From the NCBI GenBank assembly GCA_028697935.1, contig JAQVEM010000018.1, positions 1-14,415 on the forward strand: a DNA stretch of 14,415 nt. The letters are read 5' to 3'. The position numbers were made by a program, and so were the translations under genes. The stretch comes from Actinomycetota bacterium (GTDB taxonomy: Bacteria; Actinomycetota; Humimicrobiia; Humimicrobiales; Humimicrobiaceae). The notes beneath the pieces are model-generated. The model made no database searches. It saw nothing but the letters and a program-made list of their open reading frames with translations, and was not told where the DNA came from. Every line of letters starts with the position of its first letter. Position 1 is the stretch's first letter. Below are positions 7,455 to 14,415 of the stretch, piece after piece.

Positions 7455-7742
7455 TCAATCTATTTTTGGAACTTTAAATCCACCATCAACTTCATCAGGA
7501 GCATTCTTTAGGGCATATTCCGTAGTAAATGATTCCCCGGGTTCATCATCTCTGAAAACATTCTTTACATCCAGTACATGCGAAGTAGGAGCCACTCCTT
7601 CAGTATCAACACTGCTTATTTCGGCCACATAATCAAGAACCTTATCCAGCTGAAGGACAAACCTTTTTAGATCTTTTTCCTCAAGCTCTAATTCCGCAAG
7701 TTTTGCTACATGTCTGACATCATCTTTTGAAATTCTTTCCAT
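7455..7742 (-). CDS. gatC: Aspartyl/glutamyl-tRNA(Asn/Gln) amidotransferase subunit C
   Basis: This is the small subunit that wraps around the GatA-GatB interface and stabilises the complex. Its 95 residues are the usual length. The N-terminal helix contains VRHVAKLAELELEEKDLKRF, followed by LDYVAEISSVDTEGVAPTSHVLDVKNVFRDDEPGES and a C-terminal NAPDEVDGGFKVPKI, all characteristic of the family. The ATG has AAGGA 7 bases upstream. It is the first gene of the gatC-gatA-gatB cluster, with a good promoter 65-92 bases upstream. Confidence 0.96.
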   Translation of the reverse strand: MERISKDDVRHVAKLAELELEEKDLKRFVLQLDKVLDYVAEISSVDTEGVAPTSHVLDVKNVFRDDEPGESFTTEYALKNAPDEVDGGFKVPKID

Positions 7743-7806
7743 AAATTAATCCTTCTTGTTCTTTAAATTTCTTCTTTAAACTATTTTAAATAATCTTTTT
7801 TTCTTA

Positions 7807-7834
7807 AATATAAATTGATGCAAATATATGTCAA
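7807..7834 (-). promoter_or_regulatory. Predicted sigma-70-type promoter of gatCAB
   Basis: On the minus strand a perfect TTGACA (7834-7829), a 16-base spacer, and TATATT (7812-7807, 5 of 6). The predicted leader is about 58 bases, too short for a T-box; no T-box sequence is visible. The -35 box is half of a TGTCAA-CA-TTGACA dyad. Confidence 0.65.
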
Positions 7835-7853
7835 CATTGACAGACACTGACAG
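7829..7853. promoter_or_regulatory. Dyad plus repeat of TGACA at the gatC -35 box (possible operator)
   Basis: TGTCAA and TTGACA form a 6-2-6 dyad at 7829-7842. TGACAG occurs at 7838-7843 and again exactly 10 bases on, at 7848-7853. The helical-turn spacing over and upstream of the -35 suggests a binding site, but no regulator is identified. Confidence 0.3.
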
Positions 7854-7854
7854 A

Positions 7855-8119
7855 TGCTAACAAATTAAATATAAATAAATGTTGCAATACTCTGAAAACG
7901 CAGTCGCTGGACAAATATATTGCACTTTAGCACTATAACCGGCTAAAAATATTTTGCTGCGTGGCTTTTATCAAACAGCCGCACAAACACACAAATAAAA
8001 CTACAATAACTACAATAAAAATAATAAAATACAAAGATTCAAATGCATTTTAAGCATTAAATATAATTTATGTATTAAGTTCAATTTAAGTATAATATTT
8101 TAACAAAAATTTTATCCTA
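7855..8119. other. Gap between the CPBP protease gene and the gatC promoter
   Basis: Most of it is very AT-rich and featureless. A more G+C-rich patch at 7898-7985 contains nested complementary segments: ACGCAG (7898-7903) with CTGCGT (7957-7962) enclosing TTTAGC (7926-7931) with GCTAAA (7942-7947), and a neighbouring GGCT/AGCC stem (7963-7966 with 7977-7980). It could be a structured RNA or the terminator region of the upstream gene. No gene is seen. Confidence 0.4.
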
Positions 8120-8782
8120 TTAATATAATTTTATAAATTCAAATTCCTTAAGCATAATTAATATCAGTATCAGGTTATAAACAGCATGCAGGAAGATGGG
8201 GGTCATAAGCGATTTTGTCTTTTCAAAAAGATATGCAAGCAGCCATCCTATAATCATAATGGGTATGAAACTATATGGTTCAAGATGAACCAGTGCAAAT
8301 AAAAATGATGATAAAAAAAGACCGGCATTTACCCCCCAGCTTTTCTTAAATGCTGAATAAAGAAATCCCCTAAAAAAAATCTCTTCACTAAAGGGGGCTA
8401 TTATCGTAACCACCACTATCAGAATGCTACTGGATATGCTCTGGTTTCTTACAAGTGTATCAATTTTGCTGGAAGGTGCTTCTATACCAAAGAGAGAATT
8501 CATTAAATATACATACAGAAAACTCATAACAAAAATAAAAAGGAGAGAAACAAATGAATACCAGATAGTCTTCCCTATACTAAAATAGGTAAAACCAAGA
8601 TCCACCGGGCTGGATTTTCTCCGGAAAATAGCAAAAAACCAGACTACTCCCAGCATAAGTAACGTCTGGATCGCATAAAGAACACTAAAGCTTATGTTGC
8701 TCATATTTGAAGAACTTAATAAACCCCTATCCCCGAAAATTTCAACAATTCTGGCTGAGCCAAAATAAACGGCTGTAAGCAC
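8120..8782 (-). CDS. CPBP-family (CAAX/Abi-type) intramembrane metalloprotease; true start unclear
   Basis: A polytopic membrane protein with all three motifs of the family: EExxxR (SEEIFFRGF), FxxxH (FALVH) and HxxxN (HAVYN). These supply the catalytic glutamates and metal-binding residues within the membrane. Related enzymes include CAAX prenyl endopeptidases and bacteriocin-immunity or stress proteins; the substrate here is unknown. I list the only standard start downstream of the frame's opening, GTG at 8782. It has no ribosome binding site and falls inside the first membrane helix. The frame is open another 52 codons to 8938 and encodes family-like sequence there (IPDIKWDAKDAGISLIFLAAV), yet contains no ATG, GTG or TTG. 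A rare start codon or a single-base indel near one of the A-runs is likely. Confidence 0.85.
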   Translation of the reverse strand: MLTAVYFGSARIVEIFGDRGLLSSSNMSNISFSVLYAIQTLLMLGVVWFFAIFRRKSSPVDLGFTYFSIGKTIWYSFVSLLFIFVMSFLYVYLMNSLFGIEAPSSKIDTLVRNQSISSSILIVVVTIIAPFSEEIFFRGFLYSAFKKSWGVNAGLFLSSFLFALVHLEPYSFIPIMIIGWLLAYLFEKTKSLMTPIFLHAVYNLILILIMLKEFEFIKLY

Positions 8783-8864
8783 TGCAGCCAGAAAAATGAG
8801 TGAAATTCCAGCATCTTTAGCATCCCACTTTATATCAGGAATATAACTTTCCCTGCTTTTGTGG

Positions 8865-8937
8865 TTTTTTTCTATTGAATTATTTTCCTCATACTTTTTT
8901 TCTATTGAACTGCCCCGCTTTAGCGATTTTTTTCTAT
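8865..8937 (-). repeat. Direct repeats ending in seven-A runs
   Basis: On the minus strand TTCAATAGAAAAAAA occurs twice with a 30-base period (plus-strand 8865-8879 and 8895-8909). A third partial copy, ATAGAAAAAAA, is at 8927-8937. All three lie in the open N-terminal extension of the CPBP frame, where two give a repeated SIEK. A7 runs are prone to slippage by polymerases and to sequencing error. Confidence 0.75.
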
Positions 8938-9084
8938 ACTAATATTGTACCCTCAACCACCAGGACCTTCCCGGCCATGTTTTCTAAACACTTGTTAAGT
9001 ATTCCAGCTAATATATAAATAAAAATAAGTATAATAAGCATAAATATAAGTAATAAATAAAAATACAAAAATCGCTCTACTGAT

Positions 9085-9120
9085 ATTTAATATATCCCTC
9101 TTATTTAATATATCCCTCTT
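9085..9120. repeat. Tandem duplication of 18 bp at the end of ligA
   Basis: ATTTAATATATCCCTCTT occurs twice head to tail (9085-9102 and 9103-9120). The second copy includes part of the ligA stop codon. It appears to be a simple local duplication. The remaining 150 or so bases to its left (8941-9084) are AT-rich with no gene supported. Confidence 0.85.
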
Positions 9121-11254
9121 ATTCCTCTATCATTCTCTTGAATTCTTCTTCTGTTATAGTCTTTATCCCAAACTTCCGGGCATCATCGAGTTTACTTCCA
9201 GGATTTTCTCCCACAATAACAATATCGGTATTTCTACTGACACTTGAAGTTACTCTGCCTCCAAAGCTTTCTATGAGATCTGTTGCTTCTTCTCTTGAAA
9301 AACTGTTAAGTTTCCCCGTAATAACAAAAGTCTTTCCGACAAAACCTTCCTTTTCGGTTACCTCCTTTAACTCAGAACCAAAATTTACACCTGCTTTCCT
9401 GAGCTTTTCTATTACTTTTAGGTTCTGCTCCTGCCTGAAAAAGTTAACAATGCTTTCTGCTATTTTTGGTCCAATTTCCCTTATTTTTTCAATCTCTTCA
9501 TAACTTGCATTCATAAGACTGTCAAGTGTGGGAAACTCTTTTGAAAGTACCTCTGCGGTATGCGAGCCAACATACTTAATCCCCAGCGCAAAAAGAAGGC
9601 GGGAAAGCGGCCTGTTCTTACTCTCCTCTATTGCTTTAAGAAGATTTCTGGTTGATTTATCCTTAAAATTTTCAAGTTTGATTATATCCTCATACTTTAG
9701 ATAATAAATATCTGCAGGGTCACTGATGAGTTTTTTTTCAAGGAGTTTACTGACAACAGCCGGCCCCAGTCCTTCAATATCCATTGCTCCTTTAGAGGCA
9801 AAGTGAATAATTTTCTCATACTGCTGCGCGGGGCATGCAATTGAAGTGCACCGCACCGCTACTTCTCCTTCAAGCCTTACAACCTTTGAGCCACATGCAG
9901 GACATCTATCAGGCATTTTAAATTCCTTCTGGGTGCCGTCCCTTCTTTCTTCTATAACCTTTACAATTTCCGGTATAACATCCCCTGCCTTGCGCACTAC
10001 AACCCAGTCTCCTATCATAACACCCTTCCTTTTTATTTCGTCTTCATTATGGAGCGTAGCACGGGAAATAGTAGAACCTGCTACTCTTACAGGCTGAAGG
10101 ATAGCTACCGGAGTAAGTACTCCAGTTCTTCCTACGTTCACTTCTATATCAAGAATTTTTGTAACTTCTTCTTCGGGAGGAAATTTATAGGCAATTGCCC
10201 AGCGTGGGCTTTTTGAGGTTTGCCCGAGTATGCGCTGGTATTCGAAGTTATCAACCTTAATTACAACGCCATCTGTCTCGTAAGGCAGATTTTTACGCTC
10301 GTCTCTCCATAATTCAAGATAATCTATAATTCCATCAAAACTTGCTACCTTTTTTATATTTGGATTTACTCTAAACCCTATTTCAGAAAGATATTTTAAT
10401 AATTCAAATTGTCCTGAAATAAAAGGTACCATACTATTTACCGCTCCATATACAAAAATATTAAGTCTTCTTCTTGCTGTATTTGCAGGATCAATCTGCC
10501 TTAATGAGCCAGCTGCTGCATTCCTCGGATTCGCAAATGGAGGGAGACCTTCCTTTTCCCTTTCTTTATTAATTCTCTTAAACTCATCTTTTCCAAGATA
10601 TACTTCTCCTCTAACATCAAGGCGGGGTGGTATTTTTAATCCGTTTTTCGAAAAGAGTCTCAGGGGTATTGAATTTATTGTTTTCAAGTTTGCAGTTATA
10701 TCTTCTCCAAAGACACCATCACCCCTTGTAGCTCCCCTTACAAACTTTCCATTTTCGTATACGAGAGAAACTGCTGAACCATCTATTTTTAGCTCGCATA
10801 CAAACTCAACTGTGGCGGGATTTTTTCCGCTTCCCGGGCCTCCTTCACTCTTACCCAGTTCTTTATATACACGATTAATGAAATCTTTTAGCTCCTCATA
10901 GCTAAATGCATCCTGAAGACTGAGCATTTTTTCGCTGTGCTGGACTGTAGCAAAACCTCCTTCAATAGGGGCACCTATCCGCTGGGTTGGTGAATCATCT
11001 GTAATGAGCTCAGGATATTTCTTCTCAAGTGCCTCAAGGTTTCGCATTAACCTGTCATACTGGGCATCACTGATTATAGGGTTGTCTTTAATATAGTAGT
11101 AGTAATTGTGTTTTTCTATTTCTTCACGGAGGGCTTTTATAATTTCCTGCGGATTACTTACTTTCTCGATATCAAGGTTTAAAAGATATTCCAGCTTTCT
11201 CTCCTGATTGATGGTACCCATATTATCTTCACTGGCACCTTTATTATTTCTCAT
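9119..11254 (-). CDS. ligA: NAD-dependent DNA ligase
   Basis: It seals nicks in double-stranded DNA using NAD+, in replication and repair. The 711 residues are slightly more than the typical 670 because of an N-terminal tail and a small Gly/Ser-rich insert around 135-147. Domain order: the Ia domain (NYYYYIKDNPIISDAQYD), nucleotidyltransferase with catalytic Lys156 in ELKIDGSAVSL, GATRGDGVFGEDITANLKTI, NPRNAAAGSLRQ, the OB fold (DGVVIKVD further upstream, VGRTGVLTPVAILQPV), the four-Cys zinc finger (CPACG...CTSIACP), helix-hairpin-helix repeats (MDIEGLGPAVVSKL, IREIGPKIAESI) and a C-terminal BRCT domain (GKTFVITGKLNSFSREEATDLIESFGGRV). The ATG at 11254 has AAGGAG rather far away (14 bases); Met12 is an alternative start. 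Confidence 0.97.
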   Translation of the reverse strand: MRNNKGASEDNMGTINQERKLEYLLNLDIEKVSNPQEIIKALREEIEKHNYYYYIKDNPIISDAQYDRLMRNLEALEKKYPELITDDSPTQRIGAPIEGGFATVQHSEKMLSLQDAFSYEELKDFINRVYKELGKSEGGPGSGKNPATVEFVCELKIDGSAVSLVYENGKFVRGATRGDGVFGEDITANLKTINSIPLRLFSKNGLKIPPRLDVRGEVYLGKDEFKRINKEREKEGLPPFANPRNAAAGSLRQIDPANTARRRLNIFVYGAVNSMVPFISGQFELLKYLSEIGFRVNPNIKKVASFDGIIDYLELWRDERKNLPYETDGVVIKVDNFEYQRILGQTSKSPRWAIAYKFPPEEEVTKILDIEVNVGRTGVLTPVAILQPVRVAGSTISRATLHNEDEIKRKGVMIGDWVVVRKAGDVIPEIVKVIEERRDGTQKEFKMPDRCPACGSKVVRLEGEVAVRCTSIACPAQQYEKIIHFASKGAMDIEGLGPAVVSKLLEKKLISDPADIYYLKYEDIIKLENFKDKSTRNLLKAIEESKNRPLSRLLFALGIKYVGSHTAEVLSKEFPTLDSLMNASYEEIEKIREIGPKIAESIVNFFRQEQNLKVIEKLRKAGVNFGSELKEVTEKEGFVGKTFVITGKLNSFSREEATDLIESFGGRVTSSVSRNTDIVIVGENPGSKLDDARKFGIKTITEEEFKRMIEE

Positions 11255-11532
11255 AAAGTCTCTGTCTTCTCCTTTTATATTTCTTTTTATAATAATACTA
11301 TTTTTGGGTAATTATTTCTAACAGATTATATATGAGCCCGTATTAGCCCGGATCTATCCCCTGACCAGTCTATCCATGAATTTAATACCTTTAAAAAGGC
11401 GGGATTTTAAAGGATTTAAAAAAGACATAGAATAAATTCCCGGGAAAAGTTAAAACATCCCCGACCATTACATTCTCTGGCCAGTATATAAATTTTTATC
11501 TTTTTTTTGTTTATTTGTACTATTTAAAATAA
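11255..11532. other. Gap upstream of ligA
   Basis: It contains a minus-strand TATAAT (11330-11325) that could be the ligA -10 box, about 70 bases before the ATG, but no good -35 at 16-18 bases. A 10-base palindrome TTCCCGGGAA lies around 11437 and a repeated AGCCCG around 11335-11348. A 24-codon minus-strand frame has no ribosome binding site and is not called. Confidence 0.35.
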
Positions 11533-12597
11533 TTATTCAAAAAAATCCACTTCAACTCCGGCATTTCTTAAATCATTTATCTGACCGATATCGGAAATAG
11601 GGTTACCCTTAATATAAAGCTTCTTTAAATCCAGAAGATCTTTTAGGGGTGAGATATCCATTATTTTGTTACCTTCCAGCCATAAAATCTCAAGACTTTT
11701 AATTTTTGAAAGTGCTGAAATATCGGATAAATTATTCTCGTTCAGAGCAAGTTGCTTTAAATCTGTCAACTTTGTCAGAGGTGTTAAATCTTTTATCTCG
11801 CATTTGCTGAGACTTATAACTTCTAACTTTTTCAATTCACCCAGTGCTGAAATATCCGATAACGGGTTATCTCCTAACATAATCAGTTCTAAATTAGATA
11901 ACCCTGATAACGAGCTGATGTCAGATATATTATTATTAGCCAGGACAAGGTTTTCGAGGTTTTTAAGCTCTGCCAGAGCCTTAACATCTGTTATCTGATT
12001 TTTGTTCAAGCCTAAAACACGTAAATTAGTGAGTTTTGATAAAGGGGAAATATCTGTAACTTTATTATTATCTAAAATGAGCACCTCAAGGTTGATAAGA
12101 TTGGCCAGGGGTGAGATATCTGTTATTTCATTATTGCCCAGGCTAACAGTCTGCAAATTTATTAAACCTTTTAATGGTTTTATGTTTGTTATTTTATTAT
12201 TGCTAAGTCCAAGATTTGTAAGGTTCGCAAGGCCTTTGAGAGGAGAAATATCATTAATCTGGTTATTATTTAGATTTAACACTTTTAATTCCGTAAGTTT
12301 TGCAAGGGGAGAGATATCGATTATCTCGTTATTGTTTAAACTCAGGTTTTGTAAACTTACAGCCTGCTCAAGACCTGAAATTTCTTTTATCCCCATATCA
12401 TCTGCAAGCAACTTATTCATGGATTTTGCATCTTCTGCACTTACATCTTCGTTTTCAGTCCTTCCCAGTTCAGCCCGTTGTGCTTCTGCTAGATTTGGGT
12501 CAGATACTCCTTCCGGCCCTTTGCATGCAAAAAAACTTATGGATAATATTAATAATAAAACCGATACCAGAATTATACGAATTAAATTTTTACCCAT
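11533..12597 (-). CDS. Internalin-like leucine-rich-repeat lipoprotein
   Basis: A 354-residue predicted surface lipoprotein. Residues 1-25 form a type II signal peptide: MGKNLIRII, a hydrophobic core, and FFAC with the putative lipidated Cys25. A short linker and a cap region follow (AQRAELGRTENEDVSAEDAKSMNKL, about 40-65), as in internalin-type proteins. About twelve 22-residue leucine-rich repeats (about 75-342) have the pattern LxxLxxLxLxxNxIxDISPL. The ATG at 12597 has AAGGAG 6 bases upstream. The frame is open to a start at 12663, but that adds an unlikely tail before the signal peptide. LRR domains of this class bind proteins or glycans; the ligand is unknown. It lies beside an LPFTG-anchored repeat protein, so both are probably exposed at the cell surface. 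No enzymatic domain is seen. Confidence 0.88.
   Translation of the reverse strand: MGKNLIRIILVSVLLLILSISFFACKGPEGVSDPNLAEAQRAELGRTENEDVSAEDAKSMNKLLADDMGIKEISGLEQAVSLQNLSLNNNEIIDISPLAKLTELKVLNLNNNQINDISPLKGLANLTNLGLSNNKITNIKPLKGLINLQTVSLGNNEITDISPLANLINLEVLILDNNKVTDISPLSKLTNLRVLGLNKNQITDVKALAELKNLENLVLANNNISDISSLSGLSNLELIMLGDNPLSDISALGELKKLEVISLSKCEIKDLTPLTKLTDLKQLALNENNLSDISALSKIKSLEILWLEGNKIMDISPLKDLLDLKKLYIKGNPISDIGQINDLRNAGVEVDFFE
11572..12375 (-). repeat. Twelve leucine-rich repeats of 66 bp each
   Basis: The 22-residue periodicity is clear in the translation (DISPL or a close variant recurs at the end of each unit). Nucleotide copies have diverged, so this is an old array, unlike the exact repeat in the neighbouring surface gene. 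Unit edges are approximate. Confidence 0.85.
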
Positions 12598-12672
12598 ATT
12601 AATCTCCTTATTATACTGTAATATTAAAATTAATAAATTATGAATCTGTAATAAAATTTTCAAAATTTAATT

Positions 12673-12700
12673 AATATAAATGCAAAAATATAAATGTAAA
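12673..12700 (-). promoter_or_regulatory. Possible promoter of the leucine-rich-repeat lipoprotein gene
   Basis: On the minus strand TTTACA (12700-12695), 16 bases, TATATT (12678-12673), placed about 75 bases before the ATG. The region is AT-rich, so chance matches are likely. Confidence 0.35.
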
Positions 12701-12809
12701 GATTACAAAAGCCTGGAAATGACTAAAATTGCTCCCTATAATTTTAATTCTATACAATACGGGTCTATTGCAAAAGTGCTACACTGTACGCAATACAATT
12801 TAAGCTTCT

Positions 12810-12843
12810 GATATATTGCCCGGGCTGAGCCGGGCAATATATC
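12810..12843 (-). terminator. Strong hairpin downstream of the LPFTG surface protein gene
   Basis: Perfect 14-bp arms GATATATTGCCCGG (12810-12823) and CCGGGCAATATATC (12830-12843) around a 6-base loop, starting 22 bases after the stop codon. Position and stability suggest a transcription terminator or a 3' end stabiliser. There is no U-run after it on the minus strand, so it is not a classical intrinsic terminator. Confidence 0.55.
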
Positions 12844-12865
12844 TTTCTTCGCTGGTTGGTAGAGA

Positions 12866-14415
12866 TTAATTGCTTTTATCTTCTAAATCATTGTATTTAT
12901 TTCTTTTTAATGACAGCATTACCATTGCCAGACCGGCAATTATAATGAAGATACCGGATATCGGAATAGCTGGATTAAGACCAGTAAATGGAAGTTCCTG
13001 TATGCCCAATACCTGTATCATAGCGGTAGATGGCACTTTTGTATTTGTTCTGTCAAAACTATGGTTCAATTTGGATGAACTTATAACTATATCTGTAATA
13101 TCATCCATCTTTAAGTATCCTGAAGGAACAGTAGTTTCTACAATCTTATAAGTGTCTCTCCTGAGACCTGACCATTTTACTGTTCCGTTTCCTGTAATTG
13201 TCTTTTCTCCTCCAACTGCATCACCTTCAGAGTCGTATAGAGTAAATCCTGCAACATCTGTGGATTCCAGCCCACTCTTATTTAGAGTTATTGAACCTCT
13301 GGTTACTACCGGGGGGTGGGGGTTATAGTACAGCTCAACCGTAGCACTGGCAGAGTCTGTAACCTCGTTTCCTACTGGGTCAAGTGCTTTTGCATCGACT
13401 CTGTTGTCAATCGGACCGGGTAAATCATCATTACTAACTACCTTTTGAAGTACACCTGTTACAGTCTCATTTGGAGCAAGGGTAGTTTTGTCAAAGGTTA
13501 CACCACCAAGTCTATTATCCAGTGCTTCAAGGTTTGTTAGCGTAACATTACCTGTATTTTCTACCGTATATGTATATGTAATTGTATCTCCAACAGTTGC
13601 GCTTGTAACATCCGGAGTTTTTGTAACTGATATTGATGCAGTATATATAAGGGCTACTGTTTCAGTATCACTGGCAGTTACTTTACCTCCTGCCGGATCG
13701 GTACCTACTGCAGTAGCAGTGTTAACTATAGGGCCGGGAAGATTGGCTTCTGTAACTGTATGGGTTGCACTGCCTGTAGTGGCATCACCAGGGGCAAGGG
13801 CCACACTTCCGAGGGTTATTTCTCCAAGTATGTCATCGCTAAGCGTTACACCGGTTAGCGTAACATTACCTGTATTTTCTACTGTATATGAGTAGCTTAA
13901 TGTCTGGCCAATAGCTGCTTCATTATCATCTACATCTTTTACTAGGCTAATAGCCGGACCCTGTGTAATATCTACTGTTTCACTATCAGTATCGGTTACA
14001 TTATCTCCTACTGGAGGAGTACCTACTGCTGTAGCGGTATTATCTACCTTACCAGCATCAATATCTGCCTGGGTAAGTGTATATAGGCCTGTAAAGGTAT
14101 CCGGGTCAGTCTCACCAGGGGCAAGTGTAATGGGTCCGCCTGTTACGGTAACCAGAGGATCAGTTACAGTTACACCGGTTAGAGTAACATCCCCTGTATT
14201 TACTACTGTAAATGTGTAGGTAATTGTATCACCGGGGTTAGCTATACCATCAGAGCCCGTATTAAGGGAGCCTGACTTTGCTATCTCAATTGATGCAGTA
14301 TATATAAGGGCTACTGTTTCAGTATCACTGGCAGTTACTTTACCTCCTGCCGGATCGGTACCTACTGCAGTAGCAGTGTTAACTATAGGGCCGGGAAGAT
14401 TGGCTTCTGTAACTG
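12866..14415 (-). CDS. LPFTG-anchored surface protein with DUF11 repeats, C-terminal part
   Basis: The last 515 residues of a larger protein; its frame is open to the right edge, so the N-terminus is missing. From N to C: the end of one DUF11-type module, three further modules of about 105-115 residues (each with a core like GDTITYTYTVENTGNVTLT and an end like LPGPIVNTATAVGTDPAGG), then a Cna_B/SpaA-like module (SITLNKSGLESTDVAGFTLYD, then SGLRRDTYKIVETTVPSGYL). The sortase signal comes last: LPFTG (12994-12980), a hydrophobic span and a K/R-containing tail, 42 residues in all. Sortase should link it to peptidoglycan. Such proteins are stalk-like adhesins or S-layer-like components; the ligand is unknown. 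The G+C content is visibly higher than in the flanks. A GTG at 13804 is internal, not a start. Confidence 0.9.
   Translation of the reverse strand, partial: VTEANLPGPIVNTATAVGTDPAGGKVTASDTETVALIYTASIEIAKSGSLNTGSDGIANPGDTITYTFTVVNTGDVTLTGVTVTDPLVTVTGGPITLAPGETDPDTFTGLYTLTQADIDAGKVDNTATAVGTPPVGDNVTDTDSETVDITQGPAISLVKDVDDNEAAIGQTLSYSYTVENTGNVTLTGVTLSDDILGEITLGSVALAPGDATTGSATHTVTEANLPGPIVNTATAVGTDPAGGKVTASDTETVALIYTASISVTKTPDVTSATVGDTITYTYTVENTGNVTLTNLEALDNRLGGVTFDKTTLAPNETVTGVLQKVVSNDDLPGPIDNRVDAKALDPVGNEVTDSASATVELYYNPHPPVVTRGSITLNKSGLESTDVAGFTLYDSEGDAVGGEKTITGNGTVKWSGLRRDTYKIVETTVPSGYLKMDDITDIVISSSKLNHSFDRTNTKVPSTAMIQVLGIQELPFTGLNPAIPISGIFIIIAGLAMVMLSLKRNKYNDLEDKSN
13632..13758 (-). repeat. 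Exact 127-bp internal repeat, copy 1
   Basis: Identical over its whole visible length to 14289-14415. The offset is 657 bases, exactly 219 codons or two DUF11 modules, so the duplication keeps frame. The second copy is cut by the window edge, so the identity may extend further. Confidence 0.92.
14289..14415 (-). repeat. Exact 127-bp internal repeat, copy 2 (cut by window edge)
   Basis: Partner of 13632-13758. Comparison of the bases just left of both copies (A versus T) shows that the left border of identity is within the window; the right border is not. Confidence 0.92.

Noticed and set aside
7743..7860. T-box leader upstream of gatC
   Set aside because: The predicted leader is only about 58 bases and lacks the T-box sequence and specifier stem.
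8940..8985. Minus-strand 14-codon frame (MAGKVLVVEG...) before the CPBP gene
   Set aside because: Too short, no ribosome binding site, and it ends before the A-runs, so it does not rescue the CPBP start.
11350..11430. Minus-strand 24-codon frame (MSFLNPLKSR...) upstream of ligA
   Set aside because: No ribosome binding site and very short.
12002..12643. Long plus-strand open frame opposite the leucine-rich-repeat gene
   Set aside because: It is a shadow of the regular 66-bp repeats on the other strand and has no start signals or domain.
12598..12663. Longer start for the leucine-rich-repeat lipoprotein
   Set aside because: It would place 22 residues before a clear lipoprotein signal peptide and has no comparable ribosome binding site; the ATG at 12597 has AAGGAG.
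13802..13804. GTG at 13804 as the start of the surface protein
   Set aside because: The same frame continues with DUF11-module sequence to the window edge, so this codon is an internal Val.

Overview
The window is about one third G+C and comes from a bacterium. It carries single-copy housekeeping genes (gatC-gatA-gatB, ligA, a phosphofructokinase) next to cell-surface genes. A C-terminal LPFTG sortase signal on the last protein and a lipoprotein signal on its neighbour point to a monoderm, Gram-positive-type envelope. The inositol-1-phosphate synthase resembles the short mycobacterial/prokaryotic form. Low G+C Actinomycetota, Bacillota or a candidate phylum would all fit; the sequence alone does not decide. 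No rRNA, tRNA, CRISPR array or complete insertion sequence was seen.

Layout. All genes are on the minus strand except one. At the left edge (1-1543) an inositol-3-phosphate synthase gene overlaps by 7 bases the start of a PfkB-family sugar/inositol kinase that runs off the window. These two diverge from a plus-strand LacI-family regulator (1544-2554). The gap between them holds a perfect 39-bp inverted repeat placed over the -35 box of the synthase promoter, which suggests that the regulator controls the pair.

Next, read leftwards, come a phosphofructokinase of the mixed ATP/PPi clade (2859-3890), gatB (4205-5662), gatA (5929-7395) and gatC (7455-7742), the last with a good promoter. The three Gat proteins form the amidotransferase that makes Gln-tRNA(Gln) and/or Asn-tRNA(Asn). 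A CPBP intramembrane protease with a problematic start (8120-8782, reading frame open to 8938) and the NAD-dependent DNA ligase ligA (9119-11254) follow.

The right edge is a surface region: an internalin-like leucine-rich-repeat lipoprotein (11533-12597) and the C-terminal half of a large, G+C-richer, repeat-built adhesin-like protein (DUF11 modules, a Cna_B/SpaA-type module, LPFTG anchor) that runs off the right edge. It contains a 127-bp exact repeat showing recent internal duplication.

Nothing here is clearly a new multi-gene system. The best leads are the LacI/inositol divergon with its unusual operator and hinge residue, the atypical active-site pair in the phosphofructokinase, the missing start codon of the CPBP protease, and the duplicating surface protein.
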